Notes: generated by a model not told the origin, from the sequence alone. A DNA stretch of 51,104 bases from an uncultured Prevotella sp. (GCA_946402275.1 CAMIVY010000024.1:1-51104); one strand, 5' to 3'. Positions 16,701-23,221 are shown, counted from the stretch's first letter. Numbers and translations are program-made.

Positions 16701-16879
16701 ACCTTCACAAACAATTCGCGAAGGAAACCTTCCTGGAATTGTTCTTCTTTCGATTGCTGAATATTGGCTTGTATCTGTGCATCAAGAAAATAAGCCTGAA
16801 ATTGTTTCCAAGCCAAACTAACCCTTTCATGATCTATCAAGGTTAAATATTTCTTGATAATAGTCTTTTGGAAAAGCAT
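13739..16879 (-). CDS. Type IIG restriction-modification enzyme (Eco57I-like)
   Basis: 1046 residues with nuclease, methyltransferase and target recognition in one chain. The N-terminal PD-(D/E)xK site is KKADGAI (D87) followed by IELK (E101, K103). A helical linker follows. The N6-adenine methyltransferase has motif I DPACGSGAF (D445) and motif IV NPPY (residues 568-571). The C-terminal ~350 residues contain the TaqI-like recognition part (QIPIPPLDNE) and a coiled end. There is no separate methylase, specificity or controller gene, as expected for IIG. A TAacTTTG promoter lies 100 nt upstream. Target sequence unknown. Confidence 0.92.
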   Translation of the reverse strand: MLFQKTIIKKYLTLIDHERVSLAWKQFQAYFLDAQIQANIQQSKEEQFQEGFLRELFVKVLGYTLNPSPNFNLITEKKNETNSKKADGAIQKDDKVIGVIELKDHKTTDLSKVEPQAFNYKSQHPDARYVIISNFEKLRLYIDNAVEYREWNLFHLTEDDFRELYLCLAWKQVERGVALHMKQESVSSEDQITKALYKDYSQFKRVLFADILKQNPTPEGKDDKEWQLLLFKKTQKLLDRLLFIFFAEDCGLLPPNSMVKIIDQWVDLKDKYDEYFPFYDRVKKYFGYMNTGYQGKQYEIFAYNGGLFKPDEVLDNIKISDDLLVAHTRKLSEYDFESDVDVNILGHIFENSLSEIEEVTQQINNGATPQTSKRKQDGVFYTPQYITKYIVENTVGRLCAEKKKQLNIVEDEYFSDQRRQMQTKKRLLDQLHQYRDWLLQITILDPACGSGAFLNAALQFLMAEHKLIDEMEAKVAGSTIVFQDVENSILEHNLYGVDINEESVEIAQLALWLRTAKPHRKLNSLNENIKCGNSLISDPAIAGEKAFNWQEQFPKVFEKGGFDVVIGNPPYVRAEIIAQKDMEYYRDNYKVHNPDGDLFSYFYEKGMNMLKTNGMFGFISNTFDKTTAGKTLRNYIQTNTKIEGYIDFTEVQIFEGATTYPIILLLSKEKEEKHTFVYTKIPKEMQGSVIISSAPTKEIEQDGLDSDNWSFQSTEMSKVIKKISNFKTVKEQYGKCYRGLLTGLNDAFIINEETRMLLNKEDAKSNELIKPIYEGKDLQKWCNQQLQKYLICTHNGYDDVPAIDIDQYPAIKEYLGGFEPQLSKRYDKGNTPYNLRNCAYQSLFYQPKIIWGNLQNSNKFSWDDKGTLISAPACMLPANNKALLAVLNSRIVWLFLTTICVVRNGGYIEVKPQYFEQIPIPPLDNELGKELSEIIDTMLVLNQQLQEKRSRFLRRLTENFDGVKITTALQTFDQLDFKDLVAELKKQKIKLSLAQQDEWEDYFNQYRQACQELSEQIKATDNEIDQRVFDLYGLTQEERGIVMSNN

Positions 16880-16979
16880 AGTAATATTCTAATTGTTATT
16901 TAGGACTTAGGTGCTGCAAGCTTATTGGTTATACACCGCTAGTCTAATACCTATTTCGGCAAATCGCAGTACTTGAATG

Positions 16980-16987
16980 CAAAGTTA
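16980..16987 (-). promoter_or_regulatory. -7 promoter element of the type IIG operon
   Basis: TAACTTTG on the minus strand, giving a leader of roughly 95 nt before ATG 16879. Confidence 0.6.
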
Positions 16988-17030
16988 CTAAATTATATTG
17001 GAAACAAAAAGAATACGTAGAAAAATTTCT

Positions 17031-17150
17031 TCGAAAGTAATTTCAAATACTCCGAATAGAAATAATTTCTCCGAAAGTAATTACAATTACTCCGAATAGA
17101 ATTTTAAATACTCCAAAAGTAACGAAAATTACTTTCGGAGAATTAGGAAT
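17031..17150. repeat. Tandem imperfect ~20-21-nt units (ACTCCGAAAGTAATT type)
   Basis: About six successive units start with ACTCCGAA or CTCCGAAAG and run into AT-rich tails. The last one (ACTTTCGGAG) is inverted. They form the left shoulder of fold-back element 1. No coding meaning is evident. Confidence 0.6.
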
Positions 17151-17155
17151 TGCTA

Positions 17156-17398
17156 TTTTACCCTCCCTTCCTCCCGTCACCCCTCTCAAATGCCGATGTA
17201 CAGGGCGTTTGAGGCACGGGAGGGAGAATGATTGTCCCTCCCGTTACCCTCCCTTTTTTTTAGTTCGCTCCCTCACATTTTGAAAACAAGGGACCCTGAA
17301 CGGGAGGGAGACGGGAGGGATGTTTGTTTTCCCTCCCGTCCGTGAGCACCAGTAAATAAAGGGGTTCCGAGCGAAAAAGGGAGGAAGGGAGGGTAAAA
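17156..17398. repeat. Fold-back element 1 (perfect 20-bp inverted termini, CCCTCCC-rich)
   Basis: TTTTACCCTCCCTTCCTCCC at 17156-17175 is the exact reverse complement of 17379-17398. Inside, further CCCTCCCG/CGGGAGGG pairs can fold. The first inner stem carries ACAGGGCGTTTGAGGC at its tip. The 81-codon minus-strand frame over this region is Pro/Phe-rich repeat sequence and probably not a gene. Confidence 0.7.
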
Positions 17399-17420
17399 TC
17401 GAAAAAACTTTTTTTGGCGC

Positions 17421-17505
17421 AAATAAGGGACCCTTATTGATGAATAAGGAACTCTTATTGGGAAATAACCCTGGGTTATGGGGAAACAACCTGGGGTATT
17501 AATAG
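17421..17505. repeat. Four tandem 21-nt palindromic units
   Basis: Units such as AATAAGGGACCCTTATTGAT, AATAAGGAACTCTTATTGGG and AATAACCCTGGGTTATGGGG repeat every ~21 nt, each being a small palindrome. They form the right shoulder of fold-back element 1 and resemble units at 50265-50370. Confidence 0.65.
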
Positions 17506-17511
17506 TTGCAA

Positions 17512-17577
17512 TTAGTCCGTAGGCTTCGGACTCTCAGTCCGACCCGTTCGGACTGGCAGTCCGTCGGGACGGACTAA
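17512..17577. repeat. Multi-hairpin GGACT/AGTCC cluster
   Basis: Outer arms TTAGTCCGT and ACGGACTAA enclose two further GGACT...AGTCC stems, giving a possible branched structure of 66 nt. No promoter is evident. Confidence 0.55.
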
Positions 17578-17588
17578 ATAGAAAGATT

Positions 17589-17626
17589 AAGGTTCGAAAG
17601 TGCTGCTATGAGCACAATCGAACCTT
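17589..17626. terminator. Strong hairpin downstream of the gene-tail remnant
   Basis: AAGGTTCGA and TCGAACCTT pair perfectly, with an inner GTGCT/AGCAC stem. It lies 24 nt beyond the stop codon of the minus-strand remnant at 17650, where a terminator is expected, but it lacks a long T-run. Confidence 0.5.
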
Positions 17627-17649
17627 ATCATTAGGTAAAGATACATACT

Positions 17650-17785
17650 TTATCGGACGAGAATCTTTTTGCCGTCTTCGATATACAGCCCCTTTTCAGG
17701 TTTGCCGTTCAGCATACGACCCTGCAGGTCGAAGTAGCGGCTGGTGCCGTCTCAGAGGTGCTGATGCCTTGCTGATCGCCAGTTG
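17650..17785 (-). pseudogene. Remnant: C-terminal tail of a secreted/cell-surface protein
   Basis: The minus strand reads DGTSRYFDLQGRMLNGKP and then EKGLYIEDGKKILVR before a stop at 17650-17652. This is the FDLQGR...KGLYI..GKK tail common at the ends of Prevotella and Bacteroides secreted proteins. A TGA lies immediately upstream in this frame, while the adjacent frame reads GDQQGISTSETAPAA, suggesting a frameshift. No body of the protein remains. It is wedged between prmA (stop at 17789) and the repeat region. Confidence 0.6.
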
Positions 17786-17788
17786 ACA

Positions 17789-18685
17789 TCAGAAATGGAA
17801 CACCATACAGGCCCAGTCGCTATCAGTTTGGGTGGATTGGAGCGACAAGCCTAACTGCTGAGCCTTGCTTTCGAGCAGGGAATAGTCAGCTTCATAGAAG
17901 CCGCTGAGGATGAGGGTGGCACCTGGTGACATCATGCTGACGAAACGGGGCATGTCCTGAAGAAGAATGTTACGATTGATGTTGGCGAGGACGAGGTCGA
18001 ACTTGCCGTTGACGGTGTCGAGAATGGAACTGTCGCCACATAGAGACGTCAAGTGGTCATCGACGTGGTTGATGACGGCATTGTGACGGGTGTTGTCAGC
18101 ACTCCACTCATCGATGTCGTAGCCCACGCAGGAGTCGGCTCCCAACTTCAGGGCACAGATGCCCAGGATGCCTGTTCCGCATCCGCAATCCAGGACGCGC
18201 TTGCCTTTTAAGTCCATATCGAGTAGGGTAGAGCATATCATGCGGGTGGTCTCATGGGTGCCCGTGCCGAAAGCCAGATGGGCGTCAATCTCGATTGAGA
18301 TGATGTCTGATGTTTGAAGTTTGAGGTCTGATGGCAGATGGCGTCCGTCGTGGATGATGATACGCTCAAACATCTTACTTCTTCCATCTTCCTTCTTCCC
18401 TCTTACCTCTATCGGCTCGAAGCCCTCTTGTTCCCATTGCTCGTTCCAGTCTTTGTCCTCGGCCTCGCGTACATTATATATTATATGGGTGCCAGCGATG
18501 GGGAAATCAAGGATAACGTTTTTCAAGGCTTCCTCGTCGAAGAGCGACTGTTGGACATAGGCCAACAGACCGGTTGGGGTTTCCTCGAAAGTTTCGAAAC
18601 CAGCCTCTGCGGAGAGGGCGGAAAGCAGGTCACGTGCATCCTGTGAGCACGGTGTGATGGTTATTTCAACTTCGTAGTATTTCAT
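17789..18685 (-). CDS. prmA: Ribosomal protein L11 methyltransferase
   Basis: 298 residues, slightly longer than typical Bacteroidales PrmA. It trimethylates ribosomal protein L11 using S-adenosylmethionine. The AdoMet core is clear: LAFGTGTHETTRM, then VLDCGCGTGILGICALKLGAD, and the catalytic-region LANINRNIL. The N-terminal L11-binding domain precedes it. Between the two, two stretches (GKKEDGRSKMF, and SDLKLQTSD) are encoded by DNA that looks like the intergenic low-complexity repeats of this genome, which would explain the extra length. The frame is intact, so the protein may still be functional. Confidence 0.9.
   Translation of the reverse strand: MKYYEVEITITPCSQDARDLLSALSAEAGFETFEETPTGLLAYVQQSLFDEEALKNVILDFPIAGTHIIYNVREAEDKDWNEQWEQEGFEPIEVRGKKEDGRSKMFERIIIHDGRHLPSDLKLQTSDIISIEIDAHLAFGTGTHETTRMICSTLLDMDLKGKRVLDCGCGTGILGICALKLGADSCVGYDIDEWSADNTRHNAVINHVDDHLTSLCGDSSILDTVNGKFDLVLANINRNILLQDMPRFVSMMSPGATLILSGFYEADYSLLESKAQQLGLSLQSTQTDSDWACMVFHF
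18302..18409 (-). repeat. Repeat-like tracts inside prmA
   Basis: On the minus strand, GAGGTAAGAGGGAAGAAGGA with its continuation GATGGAAGAAGTAAGATG (18371-18409), and the plus-strand tract GATGTCTGATGTTTGAAGTT (from 18302), have the same composition as spacer repeats at 7519-7560, 43282-43305 and 46301-46340. Here they are read as protein. Confidence 0.55.
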
Positions 18686-18708
18686 GTCTTTTATGTTAAA
18701 TCTGAGTA

Positions 18709-18716
18709 CAAAATTA
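18709..18716 (-). promoter_or_regulatory. -7 promoter element of prmA
   Basis: TAATTTTG on the minus strand, 24 nt before ATG 18685. Confidence 0.6.
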
Positions 18717-18723
18717 CAAAAAA

Positions 18724-18760
18724 TAGGGAAAAACCTATCCGTTCTTAGGGTTTTTCCCTA
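18724..18760. promoter_or_regulatory. Inverted repeat between divergent promoters
   Basis: TAGGGAAAAACCTA and TAGGGTTTTTCCCTA are reverse complements apart from a one-base indel, with an 8-nt spacer. The repeat covers the -33 region of prmA and abuts the -33 of the divergent gene at 18822. It could be an operator for both. Confidence 0.5.
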
Positions 18761-18762
18761 AT

Positions 18763-18789
18763 TTTGCATGAAAATTAGTAGTATTTTTG
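18763..18789 (+). promoter_or_regulatory. Promoter of the Tyr/Gly-rich secreted protein gene
   Basis: TTTG at 18763-18766 and TATTTTTG at 18782-18789. The spacing is a few bases shorter than at other promoters of the window. ATG at 18822. Confidence 0.55.
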
Positions 18790-18821
18790 CATCGTGAACA
18801 AATATAAAAGAGAAAATTAAT

Positions 18822-19676
18822 ATGAAAAAATTTATCCTACTAACAGTTGTTGCGGCCTTGCCACTCACGCTGATGGCACAGGACGACGATATGTACTTTG
18901 TTCCGACAAAGGAGAACGTTGCCAAGGAGGTGAAGTCCTACGGCATGCCTAAGGGTACATACTATTCAGGAAGCAACCGCAGTGTAGATGATTACAATCG
19001 CAGGTCATGGTCGAGCGTGCAGCCCATCGATTCGGCAGGCAACGATATCATAGACTTCTCTGCCGTGCGTGGTGTCTATCCTGATTCTACCGTGGCGTAT
19101 GAAAACGACTATAAATACACCAAGCGCTTGAGCCGTTTCGATGGTTACACATCGACTTCGGAGGCTTACTGGGATGGCTATAGAGACGGACGTTGGAGCT
19201 CGCCGTGGTATTATTCAACCTATTACACTTGGTATGATCCCTGGTATTGGAACGACCCTTGGTACTATGGTTACTATGGTTACTATGGTTACTATGGCTA
19301 CTACGGTGGTTGGTATTCTCCCTGGTATTATGGAGGTTACTATCGTCCTTGGAGATATTGGGGATGGTACGGTCCGAGATACTACGCTCGCAGCTACTAC
19401 CGTCCGAGCGGAGCAGGCAGGTTCCATACAAGTCGTCCGGCAAGTACGGGAGTCAGAAGCTATGGCAGTGGACGCTTTAACAACAGCAGTCGCTATAGTC
19501 ACGGTTCGTTTGGCAATGGGTCGAACATGAGTCGTGGTGGTTCGTATAGCTCACCATCCCGTTCATCAGGAGGCTTTGGCGGCGGTGCTACACGTAGCGG
19601 TGGCTTCGGAGGCGGTGGCAGCTTCGGAGGAGGCGGTCGCTCTGGTGGCGGTGGAACATTCAGTCGTGGAAGATGA
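18822..19676 (+). CDS. Secreted Tyr/Gly-rich protein of unknown function
   Basis: 284 residues. Signal peptide MKKFILLTVVAALPLTLMAQ. The first ~120 residues are a polar region without a known domain. The middle is very aromatic (SSPWYYSTYYTWYDPWYW, then five YYG-type triplets encoded by a 9-nt tandem repeat). The last ~90 residues are Ser/Gly/Arg-rich with GGFGGGGSFGGGG runs. The composition suggests an extracellular or envelope-associated low-complexity protein. It is followed after 87 bp of repeat DNA by an outer-membrane barrel gene in the same direction. Confidence 0.8.
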   Translation: MKKFILLTVVAALPLTLMAQDDDMYFVPTKENVAKEVKSYGMPKGTYYSGSNRSVDDYNRRSWSSVQPIDSAGNDIIDFSAVRGVYPDSTVAYENDYKYTKRLSRFDGYTSTSEAYWDGYRDGRWSSPWYYSTYYTWYDPWYWNDPWYYGYYGYYGYYGYYGGWYSPWYYGGYYRPWRYWGWYGPRYYARSYYRPSGAGRFHTSRPASTGVRSYGSGRFNNSSRYSHGSFGNGSNMSRGGSYSSPSRSSGGFGGGATRSGGFGGGGSFGGGGRSGGGGTFSRGR

Positions 19677-19685
19677 GTGAAGAGT

Positions 19686-19763
19686 GGGCGGGCTTCGCCC
19701 TAGTGAATAGTGAGCGGGCTTTGCCCTAGTGAATAGTGAAAAGTGAATAGTGAATAGTGAAGA
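19686..19763 (+). repeat. Intergenic hairpin plus AGTGAATAGTGAA repeat
   Basis: GGGCGGGCTTCGCCC hairpin, then CTAGTGAATAGTGA, then GCGGGCTTTGCCC with the same tail, then runs of GTGAATAGTGAA up to the next ATG. Related copies occur at 36626-36690, 47053-47071 and 50833-50866. Confidence 0.75.
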
Positions 19764-21443
19764 ATGAAGAATATGAAGAAGATTTATGTAATAGCTGCAA
19801 TGATGTTGGTTACGATGCCACTGGCAGCACAGGAGACATACGAGAATGCGAAGATAGCGCAGGAGGACCTGAACGGTACCGCTCGCTATGTGGGAATGGG
19901 TGGTGCTATGGAGGCACTGGGTGCTGATCTTTCAACCATATCTACCAACCCTGCTGGTATCGGCTTGTTCCGTAAATCAAACGTCAACATATCGTTTGGC
20001 TTGGTTTCACAGGACAATGCGAAAAGTGTGATGGGTGGCAACAAAACCAATATGTCGTTCGATCAGGCGGGTTTTGTCTATTCCTCTCGTACAGGCAAGA
20101 CGTCTTACCTGAACCTGGCGTTCAATTTCCACAAGAGTCGTAATTTCAACATGATACTGTCGGCAGCAGCACCGTTGCAGAATGCTTCGCTGAACAAGCT
20201 GACATACGACAAGGGTATCAACGAGCTAGTTTATCCACAGCAAAAGGGAGTTGACCTGTTTGTGAGAGATGCCGAAGGGCGCGTCGTAGGCTATAACCAC
20301 CAGCCCGACTTCAGCCAATATCCTTATCAGAGCTGTAACCAACTGGACGATATGTTGGCAAACGGTTACAACTTGGCAGGATTGTATGATGTTGACACTG
20401 AACAAAAGATAGGTGATATATGGACTTACGACAATGCCAATAGTTACCAGTTTGACCGTGCCCATAAGGGATATATCGGAGTTTATGACTTCAACATATC
20501 AGGTAATATCAACAACCGTGTCTATCTAGGTATCACCGTTGGATTGCATGATGTGCACTACAAGCACACGAGCGAATATACCGATTTCATGCATACCGCT
20601 GAGATGACTCGTGACTATAGCTTGACGGTTGCTGACTCGCGTGAGATTACGGGTACAGGCTTTGACGTGAAGGCTGGTATTATCTTCCGTCCGGTGGAGA
20701 CCTCTCCCTTCCGCATTGGACTGTCGGTATCTACTCCTACGTTCTATGAGTTGCGCACTAGTAACACCACTACCATTTTCGATTCGGACGGTAACAGCAT
20801 GAGCTCTCGCAATATCAATGATGCCAACAATGGACGTTGCAATTATAAGTTCAAACTCTACACGCCTTGGAAATTCGGTGCAAGTCTTGGTCACACCATC
20901 GGTACACAGGTTGCTCTGGGACTCAGCTACGAGTATGCTGACTATGGTTCTATGGACACACGAGTTATCACGGGTGAATACTACGACTATTGGTCGAATT
21001 CACGTTCTACGGAGTCAAGGAGCGACAAGGTGATGAACGACCATACTGAGGGTACGCTGAAGGGTGTTCATACGCTGAAGTTGGGCGGAGAGTACAAGCC
21101 CGTGAAGGATGTTGCCCTGCGTTTAGGCTACAACTATGTAAGCTCGATGTACAAGAAGGATGGTTTCAAGGATGGTTCGCTCGACTCTTACGGCACATAC
21201 GTGGCTTCGGCAACTGACTTCACCAACTGGGAAGATACCCACCGCATCACGCTGGGCGCTGGCTATACCTATGAAAAGTTCAACGTGTCGCTGGCTTACC
21301 AGTACAGCATGACGAAAGGAACGTTCTATCCCTTCATGAGCTATACCGATGCGTATGTGAGCGATTGCAACAATATCGTAGATGGGGTTAGCGTGAAGAA
21401 TAACCGCCACCAGTTGTTGCTGACACTGGGTTATACGTTCTAA
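19764..21443 (+). CDS. Outer-membrane beta-barrel protein (FadL/OmpP1-like)
   Basis: 559 residues with signal peptide (MKKIYVIAAMMLVTMPLAAQ; an alternative ATG at 19773 removes three residues). After the signal comes GTARYVGMGGAMEALGADLSTISTNPAGIGLF, the hallmark of Bacteroidota OmpP1/FadL-like transport proteins. There the N-terminal plug is followed by a 14-stranded barrel. The chain ends HQLLLTLGYTF with a C-terminal aromatic residue as outer-membrane barrels do. It probably conducts hydrophobic compounds; the substrate cannot be named. No promoter lies directly upstream, so it may share the transcript of the preceding gene. Confidence 0.82.
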   Translation: MKNMKKIYVIAAMMLVTMPLAAQETYENAKIAQEDLNGTARYVGMGGAMEALGADLSTISTNPAGIGLFRKSNVNISFGLVSQDNAKSVMGGNKTNMSFDQAGFVYSSRTGKTSYLNLAFNFHKSRNFNMILSAAAPLQNASLNKLTYDKGINELVYPQQKGVDLFVRDAEGRVVGYNHQPDFSQYPYQSCNQLDDMLANGYNLAGLYDVDTEQKIGDIWTYDNANSYQFDRAHKGYIGVYDFNISGNINNRVYLGITVGLHDVHYKHTSEYTDFMHTAEMTRDYSLTVADSREITGTGFDVKAGIIFRPVETSPFRIGLSVSTPTFYELRTSNTTTIFDSDGNSMSSRNINDANNGRCNYKFKLYTPWKFGASLGHTIGTQVALGLSYEYADYGSMDTRVITGEYYDYWSNSRSTESRSDKVMNDHTEGTLKGVHTLKLGGEYKPVKDVALRLGYNYVSSMYKKDGFKDGSLDSYGTYVASATDFTNWEDTHRITLGAGYTYEKFNVSLAYQYSMTKGTFYPFMSYTDAYVSDCNNIVDGVSVKNNRHQLLLTLGYTF

Positions 21444-21454
21444 GGCGCGTTGCG

Positions 21455-21595
21455 CCAAATGAGGAATGAGAAATGTGAAATGAGGAATTAAAATGAAGAA
21501 ATGAGGAAATGACATTGCGCCACCCTCATTTCTTCATTTATCATTTAGGGCCTAAGCCCGTCATTTCTCATTTCACATTTCTCATTTCTCATTTG
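21455..21595. repeat. Nested long inverted repeat between convergent genes
   Basis: Outer arms (21455-21488 and 21561-21595), built of AATGAGAAATG words, match with about two mismatches. Inner arms AAATGAAGAAATGAGG (21491-21506) and CCTCATTTCTTCATTT (21524-21539) are perfect. It fills the gap between the barrel gene and proS and probably also ends transcription from both sides. Confidence 0.75.
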
Positions 21596-21608
21596 GAGCT
21601 TGCTCCAT

Positions 21609-23090
21609 TTAATAGCTTCTTGCTATGATGACACGATGTTTGGCGGGCTTGCCGCTGACCATGTCAACACCAGGAGTTTGTTCGTAGGCGAAAGGTACGC
21701 AACGGATGGTTGCCTGTGTCTCCTCCTTAATCTGAGCCTCCGTCTCGGCAGTACCGTCCCAATGGCAAAGGAAGAAACCTCCGTCCTTTACACGCTCCTT
21801 GAACTCTTCGTAGTTATCGCATTCATAGACATGCTCGTCACGATACTTGCGAGCCTTCTCGAAGATGTTCTTTTGGATATCCTCCAGCAGCTGCTCTACG
21901 TATTCGGCAATACCCTCAATAGAACGAGTTTCCTTCTCCAGTGTGTCACGACGCATAACCTCAATAGTGCCGTTTTCCAAATCGCGGGCACCCAATACTA
22001 AACGTACGGGAACACCCTTCAGTTCGTAGTCGGCAAACTTGAAGCCGGGACGCTTGTTGTCAGAATCGTCAAACTTAACGCTGATGCCAGCCTTGCGCAG
22101 TTCGTCCATGATGGGCTGTACCTCCTTGTTGACCTGCTCCATCTGCTCGGGCTTGGTAGCAATGGGGATGATGACAACCTGGATAGGAGCCAAGCGTGGA
22201 GGCAATACAAGACCATTATCATCAGAATGGGTCATGATGAGCGCACCGATGAGTCGGGTAGAAACACCCCAAGAGGTAGCCCATACATACTCAGGCTTGT
22301 TCTCCTTATTTAAATAGGTAACCTCAAAAGCCTTGGCGAAATTCTGACCCAAGAAGTGGGAAGTGCCACTCTGTAAGGCCTTTCCGTCTTGCATCATAGC
22401 CTCGATGGTATAGGTGTCCAAAGCACCGGCAAAGCGCTCGGTTTCGCTCTTTACACCCTGCAGTACGGGAACAGCCATCCATTCCTCGGCAAACTTGGCA
22501 TAGACGTGGAGCATCTTCTTAGCTTCCTCCTCAGCCTCCTCACGAGTGGCATGAGCCGTATGACCTTCCTGCCACAAGAACTCAGAAGTACGCAGGAAAG
22601 GACGGGTGCGCATCTCCCAACGCATCACGTTACACCACTGGTTACACATCAAGGGCAGGTCGCGCCAAGAGTGAATCCAATTCTTATAGGTGTTCCAGAT
22701 AATTGTCTCTGACGTAGGACGTACAATGAGCTCTTCCTCCAGTTTTGCTGCTGGGTCAACCACCACGCCACTCTTATCCTCGGTAGCCTTTAGACGATAG
22801 TGGGTGACAACGGCACATTCCTTGGCAAAACCTTCTACGTGCTCGGCCTCACGGCTCAGGAACGACTTGGGGATGAGCAAAGGGAAATAGGCATTCTGAG
22901 CACCCGTCTCCTTGAACATACGGTCCAACTCATGCTGCATTTTCTCCCAGATAGCATAGCCGTATGGCTTGATGACCATACAACCACGTACGGCACTCTG
23001 CTCAGCGAGGTCGGCTTTTACTACAAGATCGTTATACCACTGGCTGTAATTATCAGCCCGTTTTGTTAATTCCTTCAGTTCTTTTGCCAT
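21609..23090 (-). CDS. proS: Prolyl-tRNA synthetase, type 3 (eukaryote/archaea-like)
   Basis: 493 residues, short like type 3 ProRS and lacking the inserted editing domain of the E. coli type. Class II motifs are present: motif 2 region [27 protein letters not shown] and motif 3 [30 protein letters not shown]. The anticodon-binding domain and the C-terminal extension ending ...[11 protein letters not shown] follow. It charges tRNA-Pro. It is monocistronic with a promoter (23120-23127) divergent from the OmpA-like gene. Confidence 0.96.
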   Translation of the reverse strand: MAKELKELTKRADNYSQWYNDLVVKADLAEQSAVRGCMVIKPYGYAIWEKMQHELDRMFKETGAQNAYFPLLIPKSFLSREAEHVEGFAKECAVVTHYRLKATEDKSGVVVDPAAKLEEELIVRPTSETIIWNTYKNWIHSWRDLPLMCNQWCNVMRWEMRTRPFLRTSEFLWQEGHTAHATREEAEEEAKKMLHVYAKFAEEWMAVPVLQGVKSETERFAGALDTYTIEAMMQDGKALQSGTSHFLGQNFAKAFEVTYLNKENKPEYVWATSWGVSTRLIGALIMTHSDDNGLVLPPRLAPIQVVIIPIATKPEQMEQVNKEVQPIMDELRKAGISVKFDDSDNKRPGFKFADYELKGVPVRLVLGARDLENGTIEVMRRDTLEKETRSIEGIAEYVEQLLEDIQKNIFEKARKYRDEHVYECDNYEEFKERVKDGGFFLCHWDGTAETEAQIKEETQATIRCVPFAYEQTPGVDMVSGKPAKHRVIIARSY

Positions 23091-23119
23091 ATTTGATTGA
23101 ATTTTCTTAAAAATTGCTG

Positions 23120-23127
23120 CAAAGTTA
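23120..23127 (-). promoter_or_regulatory. -7 promoter element of proS
   Basis: TAACTTTG on the minus strand, 30 nt before ATG 23090. Confidence 0.65.
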
Positions 23128-23171
23128 GCAATAATTTCTCATTTTTCGTTACTCATTTCTCTTTTTTTTAT

Positions 23172-23179
23172 TATCTTTG
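23172..23179 (+). promoter_or_regulatory. -7 promoter element of the OmpA-like lipoprotein gene
   Basis: TATCTTTG at 23172-23179, 43 nt before ATG 23222. Confidence 0.65.
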
Positions 23180-23221
23180 CAAACAGAAATAACTTGTTTC
23201 ACTAAAAATATAATGTAAAGT

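Noticed and set aside
17244..17489. 81-codon minus-strand frame in fold-back element 1
   Set aside because: It is rich in Pro/Phe/Asn repeats that follow from the 21-nt units and CCCTCCC blocks, has no promoter, and crosses inverted-repeat arms. Probably not a gene.
17031..17505. CRISPR array
   Set aside because: Units are ~21 nt, contiguous and imperfect, with no unique spacers and no cas genes nearby.
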